In this document: positions 7,321 through 15,230 of the stretch, in pieces | Numbering within the stretch: the stretch's first letter is position 1 | How the letters are laid out: each line of letters begins with the position of its first letter | NCBI GenBank assembly: GCA_964480945.1 | Contig: CAYZRX010000015.1 | Coordinates: 1-59,225 of the forward strand | Direction: 5' to 3' | DNA length: 59,225 bases | DNA from: VGWB01 sp964480945 | GTDB lineage: Bacteria > Bacteroidota > Ignavibacteria > UBA10030 | Made by a program: the position numbers and the translations under genes | The notes under the pieces: model-generated | Database searches by the model: none | The model's input: only the letters and a program-made list of their open reading frames with translations | What the model was told of the DNA's origin: nothing

Positions 7321-8667
7321 ATGGTGTCCAAGCGTGTCAAAAGGTCGCTTCCTGAAGAGTACGCACACATTATTCTCGACAGCATCGCCGACGGAGTTTT
7401 TACGGTCGACGAGGACATGAGGATTACTTCATTTAACCAAGCGGCTGAAAGAATCACAGGTATTGCGCGCCGCGCCGCGATCGGGCAATACTGTTTCGAG
7501 GTGTTGCGCGCGAACATCTGTGAGAGCACATGCTCGTTGAGATGTTCGTTTACCACGGGAAAAGAAACGATCGACAGGCGCGTGAACATCCTGCGTATCG
7601 ATGGCAAGCAAATTCCTGTCAAGATCAGCACCGCTGTTCTGAAAGACACAGAAGGAAGGGTTGTCGGCGGGGTGGAATCCTTTCGAGATCTTTCTCCCCT
7701 CGAGGAGCTCCAAAAGGAAATCAAGCGCACCTACACATTTGAAGATATCATATCAAAGAACCATCGAATCGCGCGACTCTTTGAAATTCTTCCAAACATT
7801 GCTGAAAGTGAGAGTACGGTCTTGATTGAGGGTCCGAGCGGTTCCGGCAAGGAGCTGTTTGCGCGAGCGATTCACAATTTGAGCCCGCGTGCCCGTGGGC
7901 CGTTTGTGGCTGTGAATTGCGGCGCGCTGCCCGATACTCTGCTTGAATCGGAACTGTTCGGCTACGTGCAAGGCGCCTTTACCGATGCACGAAAAGACAA
8001 GCCTGGTCGCTTCGAGCTTGCGCGCGGAGGAACAATCTTTCTGGATGAGGTTGAAAGCCTCACCCCGGCCACGCAAGTGAAGCTTTTGAGGGTTCTCCAG
8101 GACAAGGAGTTTCAACCTCTCGGGGGAACAGTTCCGGTGAAAGCTGATGCGAGGGTAGTTGCCGCGTCCAAGGAAAATGTTTCCATGCTTGTTGAGAAAG
8201 GCACCTTTCGGGATGATCTTTACTTTCGCCTGAACGTCGTCAGAGTTGTCCTTCCGCCGCTGGTTGAGCGCCGCGATGATATTCCCTTGCTCGTGAATCA
8301 CTTCGTGGAGAAGTTCAATCGGAAAATGGATCGGTCCATCTCTGGCGTTTCAGATGAGGTGCTGGAGCTCCTGATGAAGTACGATTTTCCGGGAAACGTG
8401 CGGGAGCTGGAAAACATCATCGAACATGCCTTTGTGATGTGCCGTGAGGAAGAAATCAAGCTTCAGCATCTTCCCCCTGAGTTCCTGCAACCTGACCGAA
8501 AGAACTCTGAGCCCGCTCACCCGCAATCCCTCCTTGATGACGCCGAGCGCCAGGCTATCCTTGCGGCGTTAGGGCGCCACAATTGGAATAAAGCCCAAAC
8601 AGCCAACGACCTCAACCTTCACCGCACTTCGCTTTGGCGCAAGATGAAGAAGTACGGTCTCATCTAA
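7321..8667 (+). CDS. PAS-domain sigma-54-dependent transcriptional activator
   Basis: The 448-residue product has three parts. Residues 10-130 are a PAS domain (ILDSIADGVFTVDEDMRITSFNQAAERITG) holding a Cys cluster, QYCFEVLRANICESTCSLRCSF in outline C-x9-C-x3-C-x3-C. This could bind a metal, an Fe-S cluster or act as a redox switch. About 145-380 is the AAA+ domain with Walker A GPSGSGKE, Walker B TIFLDEVES, the sigma-54 contact loop as GAFTDA (the usual form is GAFTGA) and the ELFGY and RFRDDLYFRLNV-type blocks. The last 45 residues are a Fis-type helix-turn-helix (RHNWNKAQTANDLNLHRTSLWRKMKKYG). It should activate the sigma-54 promoter found just downstream at 8786-8801, so the signal sensed by the PAS domain probably controls the NifX-like/lyase genes. 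Confidence 0.93.
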   Translation: MVSKRVKRSLPEEYAHIILDSIADGVFTVDEDMRITSFNQAAERITGIARRAAIGQYCFEVLRANICESTCSLRCSFTTGKETIDRRVNILRIDGKQIPVKISTAVLKDTEGRVVGGVESFRDLSPLEELQKEIKRTYTFEDIISKNHRIARLFEILPNIAESESTVLIEGPSGSGKELFARAIHNLSPRARGPFVAVNCGALPDTLLESELFGYVQGAFTDARKDKPGRFELARGGTIFLDEVESLTPATQVKLLRVLQDKEFQPLGGTVPVKADARVVAASKENVSMLVEKGTFRDDLYFRLNVVRVVLPPLVERRDDIPLLVNHFVEKFNRKMDRSISGVSDEVLELLMKYDFPGNVRELENIIEHAFVMCREEEIKLQHLPPEFLQPDRKNSEPAHPQSLLDDAERQAILAALGRHNWNKAQTANDLNLHRTSLWRKMKKYGLI

Positions 8668-8706
8668 CGCTGCTCCCATTGGATTCCCGCAACCGTTGCG
8701 TCCGAT

Positions 8707-8726
8707 GCGTTGCGATAATGCAACGC
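8707..8726. promoter_or_regulatory. Candidate upstream activator site (GTTGC-N6-GCAAC dyad)
   Basis: GCGTTGC, a six-base loop and GCAACGC form a perfect 7-bp dyad about 60-80 bases upstream of the -24/-12 promoter. That is the spacing expected for an enhancer site bound by the Fis-type domain of a sigma-54 activator such as the one encoded immediately upstream. A further GTTGCG half-site occurs at about 8696. It could alternatively form an RNA hairpin after the regulator gene, but it lacks a T-tract. Confidence 0.55.
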
Positions 8727-8785
8727 TTCACTATCAGCCTCTCACTATTCTGTTCATAAGTCCGTTCATTCAGCACTCCCGTTGC

Positions 8786-8801
8786 TGGCTCGCTCCTTGC
8801 T
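8786..8801 (+). promoter_or_regulatory. Sigma-54 (-24/-12) promoter
   Basis: TGGCTCG-CTCC-TTGCT matches the sigma-54 consensus TGGCACG-N4-TTGCW at all but one position, with exact spacing. Transcription would start near 8813, leaving a short leader before the ATG at 8826. Confidence 0.8.
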
Positions 8802-8825
8802 GCGTGGGCGAGAGCAGAGAACGCA

Positions 8826-9173
8826 ATGAGCGTAATAGCAATACCGGTTTTCAGAAGCCGTGTTTCATCTCGACTGGACTGTGCAGAGAGTATCCTGCTA
8901 GTTACTCTTGAAAGCGGCACCATACGCGAGCGGCGGGAAATTCATCTGGTTGAGACCACCCCGATGGAAAAGATCAGGCTTCTCAAACGCGAACGAGTCA
9001 GTGTGCTGATCTGTGGGGGGCTGACGGAAATATGTGAAAGCTTGCTGCACGAAACCGCTATTACGGTGGTCCCATGGATTCGTGGGGAGGTAGACGAAGT
9101 ACTTCTGAAATTCACCCGCGGTCGACTCACAAAGGACACCCCGGCAAGAAAGAAGGGATTTCACGATGCATAA
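8826..9173 (+). CDS. NifX/NifB-type dinitrogenase iron-molybdenum cofactor domain protein
   Basis: The 115-residue product starts MSVIAIPVFRSRVSSRLDCAESILLV, the signature of the dinitrogenase iron-molybdenum cofactor family. This is the small RNase-H-fold domain shared by NifX, NafY and the C-terminal part of NifB. It ends with the conserved LLICGGLTEICESLL-like block (here VSVLICGGLTEICESLLHE) followed by VVPWIRGEVDEVL. Outside nitrogenase clusters such proteins are common in anaerobes, where their cargo is not settled; binding of a metal cofactor or Fe-S species is likely. It follows a sigma-54 promoter and overlaps the lyase gene by 8 bases, so the two are translationally coupled. No nitrogenase structural gene is in the window. 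Confidence 0.88.
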   Translation: MSVIAIPVFRSRVSSRLDCAESILLVTLESGTIRERREIHLVETTPMEKIRLLKRERVSVLICGGLTEICESLLHETAITVVPWIRGEVDEVLLKFTRGRLTKDTPARKKGFHDA

Positions 9174-10416
9174 ATCAACAAAAGCAATCCACTCAGGCAG
9201 TACGCCTTTGTCCCATTTTGGCGAAGTATCGGTTCCGATTTTCCAGACTTCCACCTTCTCATTCCCGAGTGTAGAAGAAGGTGCCGCGCGTTTCTCGGGG
9301 ACCAAGTCCGGATATGTGTATACACGCATGGGCAATCCGACCGTTCATGCTCTCGAAGAAAATATCGCGGCTCTCGAGAACGGCTCTCGTGGAATGGCAA
9401 CAGCAACGGGCATGGCGGCCATTACGACGGTCTTCCTCTCCCTTCTTGAGAAAGGGATGCACCTCGTGAGCACAGACTCCGTGTACGGACCAACTCGCGC
9501 GGTGCTGGAGAACATCTTTACAAAATTCGGCATCGAATCGACGTTCATCGATACTTCCGATTTGCATCAAATCAAAGCCGCCTTGAGGCCGTCAACGCGC
9601 ATCATTTACTTGGAAACGCCAGCCAATCCCACGATGAAGCTCTCGGATATTGCAGGAGCCGCTGCTATTGCCCGGCGCCATGGGGCTGTTCTTGTCGTTG
9701 ACAACACATTCGCAAGTCCTTTCTTGCAGCGCCCCCTTGAGCATGGAGCAAACATCGTTGTGCACAGCCTGACCAAGTATATCAATGGCCATAGCGATGT
9801 TGTGGGAGGTATGATTGTTGTGGGAAATGAAACACTGTACAAACAAATCAGACCAGTGTTGAACCTCTTCGGCGGCACGATGGATCCGCATCAGGCATGG
9901 TTGATTCTCCGAGGGGTGCGAACACTCCCGCTGCGCGTGGAGCGAAGCCAGGAGAACGCACGTAAGCTCGCTCACTTTCTCAAAGAGCATCCGATGGTGG
10001 CGTGGGTTCGCTACCCGGGGCTCCCCGAACACCCTCAGCACGAGCTTGCAAGAAAGCAGATGGATGGTTTTGGCAGCATGATCGCATTCGGGGTGAAGGG
10101 CGGGTTGGAAGCCGGCAAAAGGGTTATGAACAATGTTCGTCTGCTCACGCTTGCCGTGTCGCTTGGCGGCGTCGAGTCGTTGATTGAGCATCCGGCTTCG
10201 ATGACGCACGCATCGATACACAAACAGGAGCGCGAGCAAGCCGGCATTCTGGACGAGTTAGTACGAATATCTGTAGGTTGTGAAGACTTTGAAGACCTGC
10301 GGGATGATTTGGGTCAGGCACTGGACCGAGTTTCACTTGCGCAACGTATTCCTCTGGATGCGCAAACCGCGGAGGACATCGAGATAGATGAAATGATGAA
10401 AGACATTGAATCGTGA
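9166..10416 (+). CDS. PLP-dependent Cys/Met-metabolism enzyme (methionine gamma-lyase/cystathionine gamma-synthase family)
   Basis: The 416-residue product has the full family layout: STFSFPSVEEGAARFSG, YTRMGNPTVHALEENIAALE (PLP phosphate Tyr/Arg from the partner subunit), ATATGMAAITTV, YLETPANPTM, VVDNTFASPFLQRPLEHGANIVVHSLTKYINGHSD with the PLP-binding lysine, and the C-terminal SLGGVESLIEHPASMTH. It cleaves or forms C-S bonds of homocysteine, methionine or cystathionine. At the position where true methionine gamma-lyases have YGCT it has YGPT, so the active-site cysteine typical of methionine gamma-lyase is absent and the substrate is open. The ATG at 9166 sits inside the end of the NifX-like gene. 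A GAAGGG ribosome site is present. Confidence 0.88.
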   Translation: MHKSTKAIHSGSTPLSHFGEVSVPIFQTSTFSFPSVEEGAARFSGTKSGYVYTRMGNPTVHALEENIAALENGSRGMATATGMAAITTVFLSLLEKGMHLVSTDSVYGPTRAVLENIFTKFGIESTFIDTSDLHQIKAALRPSTRIIYLETPANPTMKLSDIAGAAAIARRHGAVLVVDNTFASPFLQRPLEHGANIVVHSLTKYINGHSDVVGGMIVVGNETLYKQIRPVLNLFGGTMDPHQAWLILRGVRTLPLRVERSQENARKLAHFLKEHPMVAWVRYPGLPEHPQHELARKQMDGFGSMIAFGVKGGLEAGKRVMNNVRLLTLAVSLGGVESLIEHPASMTHASIHKQEREQAGILDELVRISVGCEDFEDLRDDLGQALDRVSLAQRIPLDAQTAEDIEIDEMMKDIES

Positions 10417-10593
10417 TGATTGGCATGCATGAGTATCCCGCGGTGCTGGCGTCATCAGGCGGGAGGTATCGACGCGCGAGGCCGGATCGATCACATGCGT
10501 CGCGTTCAGGCATTGGAGGACATCGAGCGACCTCAGCGATCAAAATTGCGGTGATCGTCTAAGTTCGTGGTGTCCATCACAAGGAGAAGACTG

Positions 10594-11019
10594 ATGGATC
10601 TGAGAAATGCAACAATCGCAATCGCTACAGACAATGGTACTACAGTGAGTTCACACTTTAGCCGCGCGCGATACTATGCGGTCATCTATCTTGTTGACGG
10701 GAAGGTTATTGGCCGGGAGAGGCGGGAAAAGGCGGTTTACCATCTGTTCGCCTCACAGAAAACGGGACGGAACCAGGGAAACGATCGGGGGGCATCGCAA
10801 GCGCGAGGCCGTGGAGCTGTGAGTTTTCCCATTACGGATTGCCAAGCGGTGATCGTCCACAGTATGTGCCGGCGTACCTTTGACTATCTCAGCGAGGTTA
10901 GCGTGGTTCCTGTTCTTACAAACCTTCATACGATACAAGAGGTGATCGGCGCCATCGCGGCCGGGTCAGTTCATCAGAACGCTCGGTGGGCACGCCAACA
11001 TCAGCACGGTCAACGGTGA
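10594..11019 (+). CDS. Second NifX-type iron-molybdenum cofactor domain protein
   Basis: The 141-residue product begins MDLRNATIAIATDNGTTVSSHFSRARYYAVIYLVDGKVI, the N-terminal signature of the NifX/NafY/NifB cofactor-binding fold. It ends with DCQAVIVHSMCRRTFDYL and a conserved helix. Between them lies a basic, Gly/Arg-rich insert (GRNQGNDRGASQARGRG) where related proteins often carry a His-rich segment. The ATG at 10594 follows an AAGGAG site; an upstream GTG adds nine unconvincing residues. The 177 bases between the lyase and this gene contain no clear gene. Two NifX-like paralogues a kilobase apart, plus DUF5320 and ferredoxin-like relatives nearby, form a recurrent neighbourhood in anaerobic bacteria and archaea. 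Confidence 0.82.
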   Translation: MDLRNATIAIATDNGTTVSSHFSRARYYAVIYLVDGKVIGRERREKAVYHLFASQKTGRNQGNDRGASQARGRGAVSFPITDCQAVIVHSMCRRTFDYLSEVSVVPVLTNLHTIQEVIGAIAAGSVHQNARWARQHQHGQR

Positions 11020-11080
11020 AGCATATGCCGGTGATCGGATGACGTGTCCGTTATGAGGGTTGCTCAATAAGCGGAGCTGC

Positions 11081-11638
11081 ATGGAGATGGATATCTTCGT
11101 TCCCACCCAGGTCTTCTTTACGAAGGGTGTTGGTCGCCATAGAGATTATCTGCAATCGTTTGAGCTCGCTCTTCGTGATGCAGGAGTTGAAAAATGCAAC
11201 CTTGTGCAGGTCTCGAGCATTCTTTCCCCCGGTTGTCGTCGCATTTCTGGTTTCGACGGCATTCAGAAATTGGCTGCCGGCAACATAACCTTTGTGGTCA
11301 TGGCGCGTAATGCCACCCGTGAGCCTAACCGTTTGATTGCGGCCTCCATCGGCGCGGCCGTACCTGCAGATGTATCGCAATATGGCTACCTCTCCGAACA
11401 CCATTCGTTCGGGGAAACTGATGAGAAAGCCGGGGACTATGCGGAAGATCTCGCTGCCACGATGTTGGCATCGACACTGGGTGTTGAGTTCGATCCCGAC
11501 ACAGCTTGGGATGAGCGCGAGAAGATCTATAAAATGTCTGGAAAAATTGTCAGAACCTTTAATGTCACTCAATCTGCAGAGGGAGACAAAGAGGGTAAAT
11601 GGACTTCCGTCGTCGCCATGGCCGTCTTACTTCCATAG
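11081..11638 (+). CDS. Pyruvoyl-dependent arginine decarboxylase
   Basis: The 185-residue product has the PvlArgDC signatures: VPTQVFFTKGVGRHRDYLQSFELALRDAG at the start, then NLVQVSSILSPGC. The second serine of VSS is the autocleavage residue that becomes the pyruvoyl cofactor in the alpha chain. RNATREPNRLIAASIGAAVP and EHHSFGETDEKAGDYAEDLAATML complete the active site. The enzyme turns arginine into agmatine, the first step of polyamine synthesis by the agmatine route, and is common in archaea, Chlamydia and FCB bacteria. The ATG at 11081 follows GCGGAG. A deoxyhypusine-synthase-like gene, also a polyamine-using enzyme, lies 10 kb away. Confidence 0.93.
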   Translation: MEMDIFVPTQVFFTKGVGRHRDYLQSFELALRDAGVEKCNLVQVSSILSPGCRRISGFDGIQKLAAGNITFVVMARNATREPNRLIAASIGAAVPADVSQYGYLSEHHSFGETDEKAGDYAEDLAATMLASTLGVEFDPDTAWDEREKIYKMSGKIVRTFNVTQSAEGDKEGKWTSVVAMAVLLP

Positions 11639-11689
11639 ACGCTGCTGACTGATGGGAGTGAAACCACTAACGCTAAAGGAGAACTCACA

Positions 11690-11935
11690 ATGCCGGGTCT
11701 TGACAGGACAGGTCCTCGGGGGAGAGGATCGAGGACAGGAAGAGGGTGGGGGCGGTGCCAGCGCGACACTGTAACCGATCGAACGGAACAAAGAAAGCGA
11801 CAGCCGGATCGAAGTCGTGATGATCTCCTTGGAGTCGGTCGCGGCGGAAAGCCGCGCGGCGGCGGGCGTGGGTTCTGCCGTGGTGGCGAGGATGAGTCGC
11901 GCCAAGCAGACGAGCTCCGCCGAATGAAGGGCTGA
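11690..11935 (+). CDS. DUF5320-like small Gly/Arg-rich protein
   Basis: The start MPGLDRTGPRGRGSRTGRG is the N-terminal signature of DUF5320, a family of small proteins usually written MPxxDxTGPxGxGPxTGRGxGxC. It is preceded by an AAAGGAG site. The rest is Arg/Gly-rich with GVGRGGKPRGGGRGFCRGG. It lacks the long Gly/Tyr tract and C-terminal coiled coil seen in many members, so it is short and possibly eroded. The frame on the opposite strand over the same bases has no family match. DUF5320 genes regularly sit beside NifX-like genes, as here; their function is unknown. Confidence 0.7.
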   Translation: MPGLDRTGPRGRGSRTGRGWGRCQRDTVTDRTEQRKRQPDRSRDDLLGVGRGGKPRGGGRGFCRGGEDESRQADELRRMKG

Positions 11936-11970
11936 CATTCGTACACTACCTCGTTCCGCCCTTGAGCGCG

Positions 11971-12624
11971 ATGGCGTCAAGAATGAATCCGGAAAACAAA
12001 GACCATTGGTACGATGGCCTGTTCTACGATCTGCTCATCGCCCCTCATCAGGATAGGGCATTCCTTCATGTAAGAGAGTTCATTGCTGACGGGTCGACGT
12101 TGTTAGATGTTGGCTGCGGGACGGGAAGGCTGGTGTTTCAGTTGGCGGGCAAATGTGGCAGAATCGACGGCATCGATCCCAGTGCGAAAAACATCGATAT
12201 TGCGCGGCGCAAGGTTACTGCTAAACCGAGCGACAAAGTGCGATTCCATCACACCGATGCGCTTGCATTTCTGGCGGAAAATGATCTCCGCTTCGATTAT
12301 GTGACGATGTCCTACGTGATTCACGAGATCGATGAGTCCGAGAGAATTACACTGTTACATACCCTCTCCGCCGTCGCACACAAGATTATCATGGTGGACT
12401 ACCTGGTCCCGCAAACAAGGGGTCACTGGAGAATCCTCAATGAGGCAGTGGAATTTGTCGCGGGGTCGAGCCACTACAGGAATTTCAAATCCTTCATGGC
12501 AGGCAACGGCCTGACAGGACTGCTTGAGAGGGCGGGACTGAAAATATTGTGTGAGCTAAGGAATGATCCACCTTCCAGCCACATCGTGCTGGTAGCTGGA
12601 GAGTCAGGGCAAGTGAAGGAGTGA
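11971..12624 (+). CDS. Class I SAM-dependent methyltransferase
   Basis: The 217-residue product has methyltransferase motif I LLDVGCGTGRLVFQL (residues about 43-57), an acidic residue ending the second strand in IDGIDPSAKNID, motif II region FDYVTMSYVIHEI, and the post-motif segment IIMVDYLVP. The fold is the Rossmann-like class I type. The N-terminal DHWYDGLFYDLLIAP resembles small-molecule methyltransferases of the UbiE/arsenite type, but the substrate cannot be read from the sequence. A TTG nine bases upstream of the chosen ATG is also possible. It lies between DUF5320 and the octaheme cytochrome, which share its strand. Confidence 0.85.
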   Translation: MASRMNPENKDHWYDGLFYDLLIAPHQDRAFLHVREFIADGSTLLDVGCGTGRLVFQLAGKCGRIDGIDPSAKNIDIARRKVTAKPSDKVRFHHTDALAFLAENDLRFDYVTMSYVIHEIDESERITLLHTLSAVAHKIIMVDYLVPQTRGHWRILNEAVEFVAGSSHYRNFKSFMAGNGLTGLLERAGLKILCELRNDPPSSHIVLVAGESGQVKE

Positions 12625-12730
12625 AGTAATCTGCTCACAAGGGGCCCCTTGAAAGGCATAGACAGATTTGTACAGCTTCTCATCTGTATAAACAACAAAC
12701 CACAAGAAGAGCAAACAAGAAAGGACAAAA

Positions 12731-13789
12731 ATGAAATCAGTCACTTTCTCGCTGCTGACCGTCGCCATAGGCATCGGTCTTTCGCCCGCCTCATTCTCTC
12801 AGGAAACCAGCAAGCAGGATTGCTTCTTCAAATCGAGCCTTCACTATACTGCCGAAGGCATGGCTTACTGGTATGACAAATCACACGGAGGACTCGAAAC
12901 CATAACCAATGTTCCCTACTCTGATCTTGGCTGCAAGAACTGCCATGTCTCCTCGTGCGATGGGTGCCATAAGACTGAGAAAGACGGGAAGGCTCTCTAC
13001 TCAAATGAAGCTGCAAGAAATCAGGACATGTGCCTGAAGTGTCATGCGCGTGAGGCAGCAATCATGAATATCGATAAGAAGAGCAATACGCAGGACGTCC
13101 ATTTTGCCGCCGGCATGAAGTGCGTGGATTGCCATACTGCACGTGAAATGCATGGAGACGGAAATGTATATGTGTCGATGAAACAGCCGGGAGCAATGGA
13201 CGTAACATGCGAGCAATGTCATGAGAAGGTTGCGCAGACCATTTCTCATACGATTCATGGGAACAAACTTGACTGCAAGGCCTGTCACGTTCAGCAGGTC
13301 GTAAGTTGTACGAATTGCCACTTTGAAACGATGGTGAAGGAAGGGAAAAGGGTGGCTGTCCCCGTTTCCGGCTGGGGATTCCTCATGAACTATAATGGCA
13401 AGGTAACCTCAGCCAACATGCAAACGTTCGTCGTCCCTGGGAACAAGACATTCCTCATGTTTGCACCTCAATTCAGCCACTCGGTGTCGAAGGAAGGAAA
13501 GAAGTGCAAGGAATGCCATGCAACCGACAATGTTCAGAGCGTCCGAAAAGGGACCATCAATCTTACCTGGCTTGAAAATGGAAAAGTCAAACAGACGAAG
13601 GGAATCGTTCCTATTGTCGACGGCGTTCAATACAATTCCGTTTATCAGAATTTTGAAAATGGGAAGTGGAGTCCGATTGCTCATCCTCAATTACCCAAAG
13701 TCCAGTATGTTAATTTCGGACGTCCACTGACGAAACAGCAGTTACGCAATCTTGAAACTCCTCAGAAAACCGAGAACAAGAGTAAGTGA
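12731..13789 (+). CDS. Exported octaheme c-type cytochrome
   Basis: The 352-residue product has a signal peptide (MKSVTFSLLTVAIGIGLSPASFSQ) and eight CxxCH heme-attachment motifs: CKNCH, CDGCH, CLKCH, CVDCH, CEQCH, CKACH, CTNCH and CKECH. Extra His residues that can serve as distal ligands occur in HYTAEG, DVHFAAG, ISHTIHG and FSHSVSKEG. The protein should act in the periplasm as an electron carrier or multiheme oxidoreductase. The heme spacing (seven clustered, one 100 residues later) and the C-terminal QLPKVQYVNFGRP region resemble multiheme proteins of the hydroxylamine-reductase/tetrathionate-reductase type, but I cannot assign a reaction. AGAAAGGACAAAA before the ATG gives a ribosome site. 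Heme maturation genes are not in the window. Confidence 0.9.
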   Translation: MKSVTFSLLTVAIGIGLSPASFSQETSKQDCFFKSSLHYTAEGMAYWYDKSHGGLETITNVPYSDLGCKNCHVSSCDGCHKTEKDGKALYSNEAARNQDMCLKCHAREAAIMNIDKKSNTQDVHFAAGMKCVDCHTAREMHGDGNVYVSMKQPGAMDVTCEQCHEKVAQTISHTIHGNKLDCKACHVQQVVSCTNCHFETMVKEGKRVAVPVSGWGFLMNYNGKVTSANMQTFVVPGNKTFLMFAPQFSHSVSKEGKKCKECHATDNVQSVRKGTINLTWLENGKVKQTKGIVPIVDGVQYNSVYQNFENGKWSPIAHPQLPKVQYVNFGRPLTKQQLRNLETPQKTENKSK

Positions 13790-13809
13790 AGCTTGTCGGA
13801 GGAACATTC

Positions 13810-14003
13810 ATGCAATTGCAGAACCAACACAGAATGGGGACAGGGGGTCGCTGTATCTGCCCCAAAGGCGGAGAGTTGTCCGCCAAGCCGGGATCCCCTG
13901 CCAGCAAGAACGCTGCGCGGTCTGCGGGGCAAAGAGGATGCGCTAAGGCTCATACCATCATCAGTTACTCCAGGAAAGAAAACAACGTCGGCAAGAATTG
14001 TGA
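13810..14003 (+). pseudogene. Broken zinc-ribbon/ferredoxin-like small gene
   Basis: An ATG with a GGAGGAA site starts MQLQNQHRMGTGGRCICPKGG. This is the beginning of the short Cys-rich proteins that in related genomes read CxCPKCG...PGxPC...CPxCG. The rest of that pattern, RQAGIPCQQERCAVCGAK, appears in the -1 frame from about 13875. After an in-frame TAA (13944-13946), where a GAA codon would restore the frame, the typical ending GSYHHQLLQERKQRRQEL continues to a TGA at 14001. One base lost plus one nonsense change would explain it. The third Cys of the first pair (CPKC) is Gly here. A sequencing error can explain one lesion but less easily both. Confidence 0.65.
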
Positions 14004-14040
14004 GTGACTCGGCAATAACGCAGAACTCGAGGAGAACCCT

Positions 14041-14229
14041 ATGAGCAAAAAAACAAAACTTGGGATCATTATCTGCGATCGTTATCACACGTGCGCTGGC
14101 GAGAAGTGCTTCCGCGCTCTCTCCCGGAGGGAAGGTGCATTCACCATCAACCATGACAGCGACGTCGAACTTGTGGGATTCACAACGTGCGACGGCTGCC
14201 GCTGCACTCACCCCCGTGGATTCGGATGA
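14041..14229 (+). pseudogene. Truncated CGGC-domain protein
   Basis: The 62-residue frame starts KLGIIICDRYHTCAGEKCFRAL and continues to VELVGFTTCDGCRC, matching the N-terminal half of CGGC-domain proteins (normally about 110-130 aa). These have a conserved Cys pair at the start and a CGGCPG motif in the middle. Here the motif reads CDGC and the frame ends nine codons later in an unrelated THPRGFG tail. The conserved second half (predicted nucleotide- or metal-binding) is missing and the radical SAM gene begins 54 bases on, so a deletion has probably removed it. A short functional form cannot be excluded. Confidence 0.6.
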
Positions 14230-14282
14230 TGGCTGCGGCGCCCGATGAGCTCCGAACAAGAATACAACGTGTGCTGGAAGTG

Positions 14283-15230
14283 ATGGCAGGAGAAGTTAGA
14301 CACATATTTGGACCGGTCCCGTCACGCCGGCTGGGTTTCTCCTTGGGGGTGGATGTCATCCCCATGAAGGTTTGCACGCTGAACTGCACCTATTGCGAGC
14401 TGGGAAGAACGAATTGCCTCACGTTACAGCGGCAAGAGTATGTTTCGAAAGAGGAGACTCTGCGGGAGCTTGGCCGCGTTTTAAACCAGGGTCAGCAAAT
14501 TGACTACATCACGTTTTCCGGCTCCGGCGAGCCGAGCCTCAATTCAAAAATCGGCGAGATGATTCGCTGTGTCAAAGAGATGACGCATATTCCTGTGTCG
14601 GTGCTGACCAACGGAACCTTGCTTTATGATGAAGAGGTGCGCGAGGATTTGATGGCTGCCGATCTGGTGCTCCCCTCCCTGGATGCCGTTTCTCCGGATG
14701 TCTTTCGCCGGATCAACCGCCCTCACGGCCACCTGAAGATAGAGAAAATCATCGACGGGCTCACAAGATTTCGGCAGGAATATCAAAAGCAGATTTGGCT
14801 GGAGATGATGTTTGTGAAAGATGTCAATGATGACCTGCGAGAAATTGAACGTCTGAAGAAGATTGTCGGCAGAATTCAACCCGATAAGGTTCAGCTCAAC
14901 ACAGTGGTGCGTCCTCCCGCCGAACCCGATGTGAAGCCTGTGGACTTAAAGGCTCTTGTTCGAATTCAAAAGCAATTTGGAAACACATGCGAAGTGATCG
15001 CGGCTTTTCGGGCTCCAGAGCGGGGAGCGTATCGAGGAGATATTGAAGCGGCAATCTTGGCACTGACTGCACGCCGACCCGTCACCGTTGAAGAGATCGC
15101 CCAGAGCTTGGGGCGTCACCGCAACGAGATTTCAAAGTATGTGAGCTTCTTATCTTCCGAGCGTCGGATTGATGAGCGATGGCACGACGGCCGTCGTTTC
15201 TACGTCAACGCTGAAAGCAGGGTCTCGTAG
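14283..15230 (+). CDS. Radical SAM protein (COG0731-like) with C-terminal helix-turn-helix
   Basis: The 315-residue product begins with HIFGPVPSRRLGFSLGVDVIP and then CTLNCTYCELG, the CxxxCxxC motif that binds the radical-SAM [4Fe-4S] cluster (residues about 35-41). ITFSGSGEPSLN is the GGEP-like SAM-binding motif. This start block is typical of the Fe-S oxidoreductases grouped with wyosine-type tRNA synthetase TYW1 but lacking its flavodoxin domain. The last 60 residues (PVTVEEIAQSLGRHRNEISKYVSFL) look like a winged helix, so it may bind nucleic acid. An open frame continues upstream to 14187 over the ruined CGGC gene, but the conserved start is at 14283. The reaction is unknown. Confidence 0.85.
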   Translation: MAGEVRHIFGPVPSRRLGFSLGVDVIPMKVCTLNCTYCELGRTNCLTLQRQEYVSKEETLRELGRVLNQGQQIDYITFSGSGEPSLNSKIGEMIRCVKEMTHIPVSVLTNGTLLYDEEVREDLMAADLVLPSLDAVSPDVFRRINRPHGHLKIEKIIDGLTRFRQEYQKQIWLEMMFVKDVNDDLREIERLKKIVGRIQPDKVQLNTVVRPPAEPDVKPVDLKALVRIQKQFGNTCEVIAAFRAPERGAYRGDIEAAILALTARRPVTVEEIAQSLGRHRNEISKYVSFLSSERRIDERWHDGRRFYVNAESRVS

